Origin: Gemmatimonadota bacterium
GTDB taxonomy: Bacteria; Gemmatimonadota; Gemmatimonadetes; Gemmatimonadales; GWC2-71-9
Length of the DNA: 15,043 nucleotides
Direction of reading: 5' to 3'
NCBI GenBank assembly: GCA_022573095.1
Contig: JACZUR010000024.1
Span: 1 to 15,043 of the forward strand
Program-made: the position numbers and the translations under genes
Shown: in pieces, positions 1-7,905 of the stretch
Numbering within the stretch: position 1 is the first letter of the stretch
Layout of the letters: the number at the start of each line of letters is the position of its first letter
The notes under the pieces: generated by a model
Told to the model about the DNA's origin: nothing
What the model saw: only the letters and a program-made list of their open reading frames with translations
The model's database searches: none

Positions 1-40
1 GGCACTACTGCAGCAGACACTACGAGGGTTGTTAGCTTAT

Positions 41-675
41 CTAGACTACCTGGTACACCCAGACCTGGTGGAACACTTCGGGCTCGCCTTTGGGCAGAGG
101 CTGGAAAGGATCTGTCACTTGAGCCAACTTCCAGACACCCGCGCTCTCCATGGCCACCTGCTTCTCCTTGAAGCCTCCCTCTTCGTACACGTCGGTCCGA
201 AGGCTGAACGCGATGTAGCCGCCCGGCTTGGTGATACGGGCCAGTTCATCGAAAGCGGATGCCGGGGCATGGCCCAGGGTGAATACCCCCACGCTGATAA
301 CAGCATCGAAGGCATCCGTGTCGAAGTCAAGCTTCTCTCCCAATGTCATATGATGGAAGCTGAGGTAAACGTTTTTAGTCTTGGCCTCTTCCAGCATGCC
401 CAGCGATAGGTCCATTGCCACGATGTCTCGGAATCCCAAGCTGGATAGAGCCGCTCCTACAGCCCGGTACCCGCTCCGGCATCTAAAACCTTGGCGGTGT
501 TGGGCACCAGTTCGGCAAACAACTGGGCAGCGGTCTGCGGCGCGTTCCAAGCAAAATCCTCTTCCAGGTCCTTGTCGTACTCCGAAGCCCACTGGTCATA
601 GCGCTCGGCCAGTTCCTGGTTATTGGCCGACGCATAGACCCATTGAACTCTATCTTCGCTATTTGGGCTAACCAC
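41..675 (-). pseudogene. METTL27-like SAM-dependent methyltransferase, frameshifted
   Basis: A class I (Rossmann) methyltransferase split over two frames. The first 72 residues start at a GTG (673-675) with a GGAG Shine-Dalgarno about 9 nt upstream and run to motif I, VLDAGAGTG (residues 63-71). A TAG at 457-459 then stops this frame. The remaining fold continues in another frame to the stop at 41: the acidic post-I strand (IVAMDLSLGMLEEAK), FDAVISVGVFTLGHAP, and KPGGYIAFSLR. Adding one G at about 457-461 turns CTG-TAG into CTG-GTA-GGA and restores one ORF of about 211 residues, a normal length for the Williams-Beuren METTL27-like group. The YDQWASEYDKD-type N-terminus followed by FAWNAP and the TKPGG block match my memory of that group. 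The methyl acceptor is unknown. The remainder of the frame looks undecayed, so the lesion is either very recent or a base-calling error. It has no partner gene downstream in the window. Confidence 0.75.
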
Positions 676-731
676 CTTTGATCACTCCTACTTTGGTGAA
701 TTAAGATGCGCTTACTTGGGTGGAGCCGGCG

Positions 732-857
732 TTACTTTTGGCAAACGAATAGACCCCAGCCCACCTCCAGATTGTCCACCGCCTTCACCATTTGATCGTA
801 GGCTTGGGAAAGATCCCGGTACTTGCCCCGATGCTCGTCGTCTTTCGCCTTGGTCAC
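732..857 (-). CDS. Possible small protein, 41 residues, unknown
   Basis: A short ORF read by eye on the minus strand. It begins with GTG at 855-857, exactly 6 nt after AGGAGGAGG (864-872 on the plus strand), one of the best Shine-Dalgarno matches in the window, and ends with TAA at 732-734. The product starts MTKAKDDEHRGKYRDLSQAY, is lysine- and acid-rich, probably helical in its first 30 residues, and ends hydrophobically with VGWGLFVCQK. No family is recognised. It lies 56 nt upstream of the methyltransferase on the same strand and could be its leader or partner. Against it: its 5' end is antisense to the extreme N-terminus of the FHA-protease ORF if that gene starts at its most upstream codon, and a purine-rich run can occur by chance. 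Confidence 0.35.
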   Translation of the reverse strand: MTKAKDDEHRGKYRDLSQAYDQMVKAVDNLEVGWGLFVCQK

Positions 858-2325
858 CCGCCGCCTCCTCCTCAGGAAGTGCTACCTCAATCCGCAGTCT
901 TTCGGCCGGTTTCGCAGCGACCTCATGCGCGCCGGCCTCCAGATCATCTCCGCCAAATCCAAGCTGTCCATCGGCCGGCATCCAGGAAGCGACATCCAGT
1001 TCGACTCACACACTGATCTGGACGTCTCCACAAAACACGCCGAGCTCACCTTCCGCTCCGGCCACTGGTACCTGACCGATCTCGGCAGCAAGAATGGAAC
1101 CCTGGTCAACGGTCATCGCATCGAGAGAGAGACGCGACTCGACGATACAGACCAGATCACTTTCGGAGCGAACGGACCTCAGGTTGAGTTCCGATTGGTA
1201 CCTGACAGTACGCCAGATTCGATTACGCAACCTGCAATAGATGAACCAGCAGTTCCCTACGTGACGGGCCGAGGGCAAGCGGTGAATCTCAAACAGACGA
1301 GAGGGAAAGGCTCCAGCACCACACAACGCATAAGAATCGAGGTTGCGCGGCAAACAAAAGGGTTTCGGGCCGTCCTCCTTCTCTTGTTCGCCACACTGGG
1401 CGTTACCATAGCTTCATTCTTCGTGATCGACGCAAGGAGAAAACGCTCCCGACTCGAAGAGATTTCCGTAATGCAAATCATGGTCGACAGCATACTCCAC
1501 ACCTCTGAGCAGACGATCGCCGAACTGCGCGGTGAAATGGCCGGACTTGCTGATGTGCTACGCGGCTCTCATGCCGAAGTGACGAGCCTAGGCTCCGCAT
1601 TGATAGCCGCTCGCGAATCGGGCGACACCCAGCAGGTCGCTCTACTGCGCCAACGTCTGGACACCGCAAGTGCGGCGTTGCGCAATCAACAGAACGCCGC
1701 GAGTGTCGATTGGAATGCAGTGTGGTCATCGAGCCAGCTGGCGGTTGCCATGGTCTGGGTGGAATTTGGCCCCGGCGAAGTGGCAACGGGAACAGCTTTT
1801 GCCGTAAACTCCGACGGAACGCTGCTGACAAATCGGCATGTGGTTGCGGGTGCCAGCGGCGACCGAGTTCCCACACGAATTGCAGTGAAGTTCGCGGATT
1901 CATATCAGGTATTCAGCGCAAGCGTCCTGGCCACATCCTCCGAAGTCGATCTGGCGGTACTCCGTGTCAACATTACAGGAGGTGTACCGACAACACTGAG
2001 CCTGGCAGCGGAGGACGCAGCAGCCCGACCCGGCCAACCAGCGGTTATCATCGGTTTCCCCCTGGGCACCAACCTCCCCCAGAGTTCAGTTGGTAGTCAG
2101 ATCGTCGCCAGTCCGTCCCTCACCGCAGGAACCATCAGCAAAGTGCTCAGAGACGTAGTACAACTCGATGCGTATGGAGCCCAAGGCTCCAGCGGCAGTC
2201 CGATTCTGAGTAGGGAAGGCCTTGTTGTGGGAGTCTTATACGGCGGACGAGACGAATCCGGAGGCAGAATAGTCTTTGGTGTGCCAGCCAGCTACGCTCA
2301 CGAACTCCTGAATTCAATTCGGTAA
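823..2325 (+). CDS. FHA domain - membrane helix - coiled coil - trypsin-like serine protease
   Basis: A 500-residue single-pass membrane protein. Residues about 25-125 form a forkhead-associated (FHA) domain with its hallmark residues: GRHPGSD (51-57), VSTKHA (68-73) and SKNGTLVNG (89-97). FHA domains bind phosphothreonine. A low-complexity linker leads to one membrane helix (about 182-202) followed by RRKRSR, then a helical, coiled-coil-like stretch (about 210-292). Residues 305-500 are a chymotrypsin-fold protease with the full triad: His339 in TNRHVV, Asp376 in SEVDLAVL and Ser457 in GSSGSP. No PDZ domain follows, unlike DegP. Topology is uncertain: if the FHA domain is cytoplasmic, the protease is periplasmic, but the basic cluster after the helix does not favour that orientation. 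The start is doubtful. The longest reading begins at TTG 823; the first ATG in frame (925) would cut the first FHA strand; neither has a clear Shine-Dalgarno. No Ser/Thr kinase is visible nearby. Confidence 0.88.
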   Translation: MPRCSSSFALVTRRLLLRKCYLNPQSFGRFRSDLMRAGLQIISAKSKLSIGRHPGSDIQFDSHTDLDVSTKHAELTFRSGHWYLTDLGSKNGTLVNGHRIERETRLDDTDQITFGANGPQVEFRLVPDSTPDSITQPAIDEPAVPYVTGRGQAVNLKQTRGKGSSTTQRIRIEVARQTKGFRAVLLLLFATLGVTIASFFVIDARRKRSRLEEISVMQIMVDSILHTSEQTIAELRGEMAGLADVLRGSHAEVTSLGSALIAARESGDTQQVALLRQRLDTASAALRNQQNAASVDWNAVWSSSQLAVAMVWVEFGPGEVATGTAFAVNSDGTLLTNRHVVAGASGDRVPTRIAVKFADSYQVFSASVLATSSEVDLAVLRVNITGGVPTTLSLAAEDAAARPGQPAVIIGFPLGTNLPQSSVGSQIVASPSLTAGTISKVLRDVVQLDAYGAQGSSGSPILSREGLVVGVLYGGRDESGGRIVFGVPASYAHELLNSIR

Positions 2326-2350
2326 CCACCGAGCATCCACATAAATGTCC

Positions 2351-3475
2351 CTAGGCGGGGGTGATCCTACCCAGAACGCGTTTGCCCGCGGCGCCCGTTA
2401 CTCGGGAAAGATCCCGGCCCTCGCCGTTTAGAGTAAGCCACCCCAGGTAGGCGAACGCCACCGCCTCCTTGGCATCTCCGTCAAAAAAAAGATCCTCGAA
2501 CGTCCGAATCGTCCAACCCGGCAGGCCTGCTCCGATCATACCTAGAAGGGTCCTGTTCTGTACACCACCGCCCGAAACGACAAGTTCTCGCGTAGAATCC
2601 GGCTCGATCCACCTTTCAACCTGGTCGCGCACCGATTCGGCGGTGAAGAGCGTCGCCGTCGATATTAAATCACTGTCCGACGATTCAGGAGCGCTCTCAC
2701 GCACCAGGCTAACAAGCCTCTCGGCAAAGTCCGACCCGAACTTTTCTCTTCCGGTACTCTTAGGAGGGGGTTTCTGGAAGTATTCGTCGAGGAGTAACTG
2801 CGACACGACGTCCGCCCGTGGTTTTCCGGCGGCCGCAGCGGCGCCGGACTCGTCATAGGATTCGTCTTCGCAAAGCTTACAAACGAGTGAGTCGATCACG
2901 CATACGCCCGGCCCAGTATCGAAAGCAACCAGTCCCTCCATGGAGCCCTTTCGCGAAACCCAGGTGACGTTGGCTATTCCTCCGATGTTGAGTAGCAGGC
3001 GGCCGTGTTCTTCGCTCCCGAACAAATCGACATCAGCTATGGGAACGAGCGGCGCCCCTTCACCACCAGCCGCCACATCACGACTGCGGAAATCACTTAC
3101 TACAGGCAACCCAAATCGTTCGGCGATAACCGCCGGGTTGCCTATCTGGAGGCTCGATCTACCGGGCTCGTGCCAAATAGTGTGTCCGTGCGACGCGATG
3201 AAGGAAACATCGGCTACGTCTATAGACGCGCGTTCGAGCAGTTCCGAAACGGCGTCGGCAAAGCGTGAGCCGAGGTCAACATCCAACATTGCTAGATCGC
3301 GAACCGTCCCGCTAGCTATCATATCCAGCACGTGCTCGCGCTCGTCGCTGCGATACGGCAGAGTGCAAAACGCCTCGAGACCAACCGAGCCCGCACTTCC
3401 GATCCTCACGAGCGCCGCATCGACACCATCGAGCGACGTGCCGGACATCAGCCCGACGGCAAGCGCTTCACTCAC
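2351..3475 (-). CDS. anmK: Anhydro-N-acetylmuramic acid kinase
   Basis: AnmK hydrolyses the 1,6-anhydro bond of anhydro-MurNAc and phosphorylates it to MurNAc-6-phosphate, using ATP, in the cytoplasm during peptidoglycan recycling. The 374-residue product has the family signature MSGTSLDGVD (10-19), SHGHTIWHEP (95-104), NIGGIAN (163-169), the catalytic-aspartate block AFDTGPG (Asp186), ESYDESG (205-211) and the nucleotide-binding VSGGGVQN (300-307). Length is normal for the family. Translation starts at GTG (3473-3475), whose bases overlap the TGA of murQ as GTGA, so the two are translationally coupled. MurQ uses the AnmK product, which fits the pairing. The gene ends 25 bp from the converging FHA-protease gene, with no obvious hairpin between them. 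All motifs look intact. Confidence 0.95.
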   Translation of the reverse strand: MSEALAVGLMSGTSLDGVDAALVRIGSAGSVGLEAFCTLPYRSDEREHVLDMIASGTVRDLAMLDVDLGSRFADAVSELLERASIDVADVSFIASHGHTIWHEPGRSSLQIGNPAVIAERFGLPVVSDFRSRDVAAGGEGAPLVPIADVDLFGSEEHGRLLLNIGGIANVTWVSRKGSMEGLVAFDTGPGVCVIDSLVCKLCEDESYDESGAAAAAGKPRADVVSQLLLDEYFQKPPPKSTGREKFGSDFAERLVSLVRESAPESSDSDLISTATLFTAESVRDQVERWIEPDSTRELVVSGGGVQNRTLLGMIGAGLPGWTIRTFEDLFFDGDAKEAVAFAYLGWLTLNGEGRDLSRVTGAAGKRVLGRITPA

Positions 3476-4398
3476 CGCGGCACCGGCGGTGGATCGCCTA
3501 TGACCCTTCTAACCAAGCCTCCGTTATCCTCAAGTAGGCGCTCAGCTTCCTCTCTAACCACATCTCTGCTTTGCATTACTATCGCTACCTTCACGCTGCC
3601 ACCAGCACTATCGATCACCTGTCGAGCTTGTGATCTTCCCACGCCACACACTTCCATAACTATCCGCTCGCCACGATTGACGAGCTTTTCGCTCGTCGCC
3701 AGGAGATCCACCATCAGGTTGCCGTAAGCTTTGCCGAGCCCGATCATTGCTCCCGTGGAGATCATGTTCAGTACCATCTTCGTAGCTGTACCGGCCTTCA
3801 ACCTCGTGGAGCCGGTAAGAACCTCGGGTCCCACATCTACGCGTATCACCTGGTCAACAATCTCGGTTAGGTCACTAGGAGGTTCCGAACAGGTGATGAG
3901 AGCCGTACGAGAACCCGCCTCATTCGCACGTTGCAACGCGGCGTGGACGAAAGGTGTAGTCCCGCTCGCCGCTATGCCTACGACGAAGTCGGCGTCGTTA
4001 ACGCCGTTCGCCTCCACCGCCTCAACCGCCGCGTCGCGATCGTCCTCAGATCCCTCCTGACTCCGCGTCAGCGCGGCGACTCCGCCTGCAATTATTCCGA
4101 TTACCTGCTCCGGATCGGAACCAAAAGTCGGGGGACATTCCGAAGCGTCGAGCACCCCCAACCGTCCACTCGTCCCAGCTCCGACGTAGATGAGCCTGCC
4201 ACCATTCTTGAGCACATCGAGAGCCAGATCTATAGCTCGAGACACCTCAGCCCGACGTTGGTAGACCGCGCCGGCCACCAACTTGTCTTGACCGTGCATG
4301 AGATCGACTATTTCTTCCGATGAGCTCACGTCGATCGAAGCGGAAACCGGGCTACGGCGTTCTGTCTGCCGGGAATCAATAAAATCTTTATCCGTCAC
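3472..4398 (-). CDS. murQ: N-acetylmuramic acid 6-phosphate etherase
   Basis: MurQ cleaves the lactyl ether of MurNAc-6-phosphate to give GlcNAc-6-phosphate and D-lactate. The 308-residue protein has the SIS sugar-isomerase fold. Visible motifs are VGAGTSGRLGVLDASECPPTFG-type (about 72-93; Glu87 matches the E. coli catalytic Glu83), IAGG (103-106), QEGSEDD (114-120; Glu118 matches E. coli Glu114), IAASGTTPFV (142-151) and KAGTATKMVLN (201-211). The start is GTG (4396-4398), with AGGGA about 9 nt upstream, giving the family's usual N-terminus TERRSP near residue 12. It is the first gene of the murQ-anmK pair and diverges from ggt across 68 bp. No PTS transporter (MurP) or MurR regulator is visible, so the substrate probably comes from the cell's own wall turnover through AnmK. 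Confidence 0.96.
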   Translation of the reverse strand: MTDKDFIDSRQTERRSPVSASIDVSSSEEIVDLMHGQDKLVAGAVYQRRAEVSRAIDLALDVLKNGGRLIYVGAGTSGRLGVLDASECPPTFGSDPEQVIGIIAGGVAALTRSQEGSEDDRDAAVEAVEANGVNDADFVVGIAASGTTPFVHAALQRANEAGSRTALITCSEPPSDLTEIVDQVIRVDVGPEVLTGSTRLKAGTATKMVLNMISTGAMIGLGKAYGNLMVDLLATSEKLVNRGERIVMEVCGVGRSQARQVIDSAGGSVKVAIVMQSRDVVREEAERLLEDNGGLVRRVIGDPPPVPR

Positions 4399-4419
4399 GA
4401 TTTAGTCCCTGAAACGTCA

Positions 4420-4453
4420 ACTTCAATTTCGATCTCTAACCTGTGTTGTCAAC
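4420..4453 (-). promoter_or_regulatory. Possible sigma70-like promoter of murQ-anmK
   Basis: In the 68-bp divergent gap between murQ and ggt the minus strand has a perfect -35 hexamer TTGACA (plus-strand TGTCAA at 4448-4453), 50 nt before the murQ GTG. A poor -10 (about GAAATT) lies 16 bp downstream. Only the -35 is convincing, and promoter consensus differs between phyla. Confidence 0.25.
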
Positions 4454-4466
4454 GAGAACTGATTAA

Positions 4467-6221
4467 ATGCTCGATGCGAAACAACTCGGCGTAGCCATCT
4501 TGATTGTAGTCGGCTTAACGGCTTCATGTACTGGGAGGGCAGCGCACGCCCCCGGCCGGGTGCTCCCACATTCTTACGCCAACGTTCCAGCACAGTGGGA
4601 ACTGCTTGACCGAGTTCGAGAAGTCAGGGCCCCCCAAGCCATGGTCGCGTCCGGCCATCCAATCGCCAGCGAGGTAGGTGCCCGAGTCCTCCGCAGCGGA
4701 GGTAACGCGGTGGATGCAGCCGTAGCGGTGGGTTTTGCGCTGGCCGTGGTTTATCCGCGCGCCGGCAATATCGGGGGCGGCGGATTCATGATAATAAGGC
4801 CCAGTAGCGGAGAGGTTTTTGCGCTCGACTACCGGGAAAAAGCTCCGGGGCGGGCAAGCGCCGACATGTTCTTGGACTCCGCCGGGCGGATAGCTGAGAC
4901 CAGCCTGATCGGGCATCTGGCAGCCGGTGTGCCGGGAACCGTCGCCGGACTGGCCGAGGCGCATTCCAGATTTGGGAGCCTCCCATTCGAGCAGCTCATA
5001 GCTCCGGCGATCCGGCTCGCCCGGGAAGGTTTCGTAGTCAGCGATAGAATGGCTGCCGGGATTGAGAGCAGAGAGGAAGACCTTGCCAGATTCGAGGCAT
5101 CCAGAAGACAGTTCCTACCGGGAGGTCACCCCCCCACCCCCGGAACTCTTTTCGTTCAATCCGATCTCGCGGCAACGCTTCAATTGATCGCCGACAGCGG
5201 CCCGTCTGGATTCTACACGGGCCGAACTGCGGATCTCATCGTGGCGGAGATGGAACGCGGCGGCGGTCTGATATCGCATGAAGACCTAGCTACGTACCGG
5301 CCTGCCTGGAGGGACCCGGTCACGACCACGTATCGTGGCTACGCCGTCTACTCGATGCCTCCGGCAAGCTCTGGCGGTGTCACCCTTGCCGAGACCCTTA
5401 ATATCCTCGAGGGCATCAACCCAATGCCGCCGTTGGCGAGCACCGCTGGCGTGCATGTCCTAGCGGAGGCGATGAGGCGTGCCTTTATTGATCGCAATCA
5501 ATACCTCGGTGATCCCGATTTCGTGGGGATGCCACTGGACAGGCTCATTTCAAAGAGCTACGCCACGTCGCTCCGTGAAACCATCGATCCAGTCCGTGCT
5601 TCGACCACGCCCGAATTTCTTCCGCAGCTCAGAGAGGGCGGAGAAACCACCCACTACTCTATTGTCGACTCGCGTGGTAACGCCGTGAGCGTTTCCACGA
5701 CAATCAACTCGCTCTATGGGAACAAAGTGACGGTTAGCGGTGCTGGCTTTCTACTGAACAACGAGATGGACGATTTCACCGCTGCGCCGGGCCAACCTAA
5801 CCAGTTTGGATTGATTCAGGGTGAAGCTAACTCGATCCGACCCGGCAAGCGCATGCTTTCGGCGATGACACCCACGATAGTCCTGGACCGAGAGGGTAAT
5901 CTGAAGCTGCTTCTCGGCAGTCCGGGTGGGCCGAGAATCATTACAGCGGTAACCCAGGTGATCTCCAACATAGTTGATCACGGGATGACGCTGGCTGAGG
6001 CAATAGCCGCGCCGAGAGTGCATCACCAGTCTCTTCCGGACCGCATCTATTATGAAGGAAGCGGGCTGCGGGCCACAACAATCGACGAGTTGAGAGCGAT
6101 GGGTCATTTCGTCGAGCAGAGAGATGGATCCATCGGCAGCGTGGCGGCGATCATCCGCGACGGAGCAAATTGGGTGGGCGTGTCCGACCCACGCGGAACG
6201 GGAAGCGCGGTCGGCTACTAA
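4467..6221 (+). CDS. ggt: Gamma-glutamyltransferase (glutathione hydrolase), lipoprotein
   Basis: An Ntn-type enzyme that transfers or hydrolyses the gamma-glutamyl group of glutathione and related peptides. The 584-residue precursor starts with a short hydrophobic signal ending in the lipobox LTASC (Cys21), so it is probably a lipid-anchored exported protein rather than soluble periplasmic. The large-subunit domain has DYREKAP (121-127; Arg123 matches the glutamate-binding Arg114 of E. coli). Self-cleavage should occur before Thr394 in GGETTHYSIVD, making Thr394 the nucleophile. The small subunit then has NNEMDDF (431-437), the following lid-loop segment as in the E. coli type, and LGSPGGPRII (483-492) at the oxyanion hole. 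Everything needed appears intact and the length is typical. It stands alone on the plus strand, divergent from murQ, with only a weak GAGAA Shine-Dalgarno. Its supply of cysteinylglycine and glutamate has no clear link to its neighbours. Confidence 0.95.
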   Translation: MLDAKQLGVAILIVVGLTASCTGRAAHAPGRVLPHSYANVPAQWELLDRVREVRAPQAMVASGHPIASEVGARVLRSGGNAVDAAVAVGFALAVVYPRAGNIGGGGFMIIRPSSGEVFALDYREKAPGRASADMFLDSAGRIAETSLIGHLAAGVPGTVAGLAEAHSRFGSLPFEQLIAPAIRLAREGFVVSDRMAAGIESREEDLARFEASRRQFLPGGHPPTPGTLFVQSDLAATLQLIADSGPSGFYTGRTADLIVAEMERGGGLISHEDLATYRPAWRDPVTTTYRGYAVYSMPPASSGGVTLAETLNILEGINPMPPLASTAGVHVLAEAMRRAFIDRNQYLGDPDFVGMPLDRLISKSYATSLRETIDPVRASTTPEFLPQLREGGETTHYSIVDSRGNAVSVSTTINSLYGNKVTVSGAGFLLNNEMDDFTAAPGQPNQFGLIQGEANSIRPGKRMLSAMTPTIVLDREGNLKLLLGSPGGPRIITAVTQVISNIVDHGMTLAEAIAAPRVHHQSLPDRIYYEGSGLRATTIDELRAMGHFVEQRDGSIGSVAAIIRDGANWVGVSDPRGTGSAVGY

Positions 6222-6225
6222 GAAA

Positions 6226-6245
6226 ACGGGGCCCGCAGGCCCCGT
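6226..6245 (-). terminator. Hairpin terminator between converging ggt and the glycine-zipper lipoprotein gene
   Basis: An 8-bp perfect GC-rich stem (ACGGGGCC at 6226-6233 with GGCCCCGT at 6238-6245) closes a CGCA loop. On the minus strand it is followed by TTTTCTT, the form of an intrinsic terminator for the lipoprotein gene and the genes before it. On the plus strand the 3' side is CATTGG with no T run, so it would end ggt transcripts less well. Confidence 0.8.
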
Positions 6246-6255
6246 CATTGGATCT

Positions 6256-7047
6256 TCAGCCCCCGACAGGGGTGAGTTCAAAGGGCCCTGTCAGCACGAG
6301 CCGTATCAGCGCTCCCTCGGGCAAAATGATGTCCGTGTCCCGCGTGGCAGCTAAGATCCCCACCCCCGCGGCGGCCCCCGCGGCCGCGCCGACGATAGCC
6401 CCGGTTCGGTTACCGCCGATCACGCGTCCCGCTATCGCGCCAACCACGGCGCCCGCTCCGACCCTGGCAACGTCGCCCCCGCTGATTCCTCTCCCCTTCA
6501 TGAAGGTTCCGAGCGTATCGACCCGAGCCTGAATCGTGTACGTTTCTCCACCGAACATTACGCGGCTGAAGGTAAGAACCATGCGTCCTTCCGCGCCCGG
6601 ACTGCCGGCCGGCGCCATATCTGAAATGGTTCCCGCGAATACCGCTCCCGCCGGAATAACCTCATCCCCGTTTTCATCAAGGATCGCGGAATTACCGATT
6701 GCGTATACCTCTTCACCTTGCTCGTTATGTCTCGACGTAAGAGTGTCCGCGGCGGCAAGTTCCAGCACAGTTCCCACGCTCAGGGACGGCACGGGCGGTT
6801 CGGGTTCCGGTTCGGGCTCCCGCTGCACAGGAGGGCGCCTGGGAGGCTCTCTGCGCTCTTCCCGTCTCTGCGCTACGGGTTCTGCTTCCTCTTCTGCTTG
6901 GGGCTGATCGTCGAGATCGACAGCTAGCGACTCAGCTGGAGCCAGACTCAGATCTCGCTCGTCTGCCGCCGAATCGTCGGCTGAGCCGCCACAGGCGAGG
7001 AAAAGAGCGGTCGTCGCGGCGGCTAACGGGATGCGGGGTAATTGCAT
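6256..7047 (-). CDS. Glycine-zipper lipoprotein of unknown function
   Basis: A 263-residue protein with a lipoprotein signal: a basic N-terminus, a hydrophobic stretch and FLAC (lipobox Cys19), followed by GGSADDS. Residues about 25-88 are acidic and then proline/arginine/glutamate-rich (REPEPEPEPPVP), a likely extended spacer from the membrane. Residues 90-180 look beta-rich (GTVLELAAADT, VIPAGAVFAGTI, TFSRVMFGG), loosely like the TrbI/VirB10-type barrel segment. Residues 194-230 form a glycine zipper (GAGAVVGAIAGRVIGG, GAIVGAAAGAAAG) that could insert in or oligomerise at a membrane. A final strand, ILPEGALIRLVL, follows. ATG at 7045-7047 is supported by GGAGG 9 nt upstream. The gene is last in the minus-strand run, 89 bp after ccdA, and ends at a terminator hairpin. 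No specific function can be given. Confidence 0.8.
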   Translation of the reverse strand: MQLPRIPLAAATTALFLACGGSADDSAADERDLSLAPAESLAVDLDDQPQAEEEAEPVAQRREERREPPRRPPVQREPEPEPEPPVPSLSVGTVLELAAADTLTSRHNEQGEEVYAIGNSAILDENGDEVIPAGAVFAGTISDMAPAGSPGAEGRMVLTFSRVMFGGETYTIQARVDTLGTFMKGRGISGGDVARVGAGAVVGAIAGRVIGGNRTGAIVGAAAGAAAGVGILAATRDTDIILPEGALIRLVLTGPFELTPVGG

Positions 7048-7136
7048 TGCGTGAATCCTCCGGATGGAAAATCAAAATATGTCTTGCCACACATGTGAAA
7101 CCTGAACCTCGGGACGGCGTCGCGCAAGAAGTCCGC

Positions 7137-7862
7137 TTACAGCCTGGAGCGGATGAAATCCGGAGTAAGACTCTGTAGCCAACTCGCAAGGATTGAGAAA
7201 TAGCCCGACGCGAGCAGCACCCCCACAAAGATCATGATGCCGCCGGCGATCTTAGTCGTCAGGGGAATAAAAGATCGATACTTCTCAAACCAACCGAGGA
7301 AGCGGTCGATTGCCACGGCCGCCATTATAAAGGGTAATGCAAGTCCCATCGAGTAGGTGAACAGCAGAAGCAATCCCTGCCCAAGATTCGACTGTGAGCC
7401 GGTATAGAGTAGTATCGAGCCCAAGATTGGGCCGATACACGGCGCCCAGCCAGCCCCAAAAGCCACACCCACTAGTACCGAACCGAGATACCCCACCGGC
7501 TTATCCCGGAAATGCACCCTCCTCTCGCGCGCAAAAACTCCCCAATTGAATGCACCGACAAGATAGAGGCCAAACATGACGATCAAGAGTCCGCCCACCC
7601 GTTCCAGCCATGCCTGGTAGTAGTTGAGCATCCTGCCAAGCGCGGTCGCCGTAGCGCCAAGCGTTACGAACACGAGAGTGAATCCAGATATGAAAAGTAC
7701 CGCGTGAATAAGAGCAGACCATCGTTGGTGTCGTACTTCGTCGAGCGACATGCCCGTGATAAACGATACGTAACTTGGAATCAACGGCAGTACGCACGGG
7801 GAGAGGAAGCTCAACACTCCCGCAAAAAAGGCGACAGTAAGTCCGACAGATTCAGCTCCCAT
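7137..7862 (-). CDS. ccdA: CcdA-type cytochrome c biogenesis / thiol-disulfide transmembrane protein
   Basis: A 241-residue polytopic membrane protein of the CcdA/DsbD-gamma family, which passes electrons from cytoplasmic thioredoxin across the inner membrane to extracytoplasmic thiol oxidoreductases, for example for cytochrome c haem attachment. About six hydrophobic segments are visible (roughly 5-30, 48-75, 86-106, 124-150, 162-184, 203-235). The two redox cysteines sit in the diagnostic motifs SPCVLPLIP (Cys23) and GWAPCIGP (Cys142). Length is typical of stand-alone CcdA. It starts at ATG (7860-7862), 43 bp after agmatinase, without a strong Shine-Dalgarno, so it may be read through from the arginine genes or have its own promoter. 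No thioredoxin-like partner or cytochrome biogenesis gene is visible in the window. Confidence 0.92.
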   Translation of the reverse strand: MGAESVGLTVAFFAGVLSFLSPCVLPLIPSYVSFITGMSLDEVRHQRWSALIHAVLFISGFTLVFVTLGATATALGRMLNYYQAWLERVGGLLIVMFGLYLVGAFNWGVFARERRVHFRDKPVGYLGSVLVGVAFGAGWAPCIGPILGSILLYTGSQSNLGQGLLLLFTYSMGLALPFIMAAVAIDRFLGWFEKYRSFIPLTTKIAGGIMIFVGVLLASGYFSILASWLQSLTPDFIRSRL

Positions 7863-7905
7863 TATTTCACTAGCACTAACACAATATCAGAGAAGGGAGT
7901 TCCAG

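Noticed and set aside
1..10. GGCACTAC at the window edge, the reverse complement of GTAGTGCC in the insertion sequence
   Set aside because: Eight bases are too few, and no terminal repeat accompanies them. Chance is sufficient.
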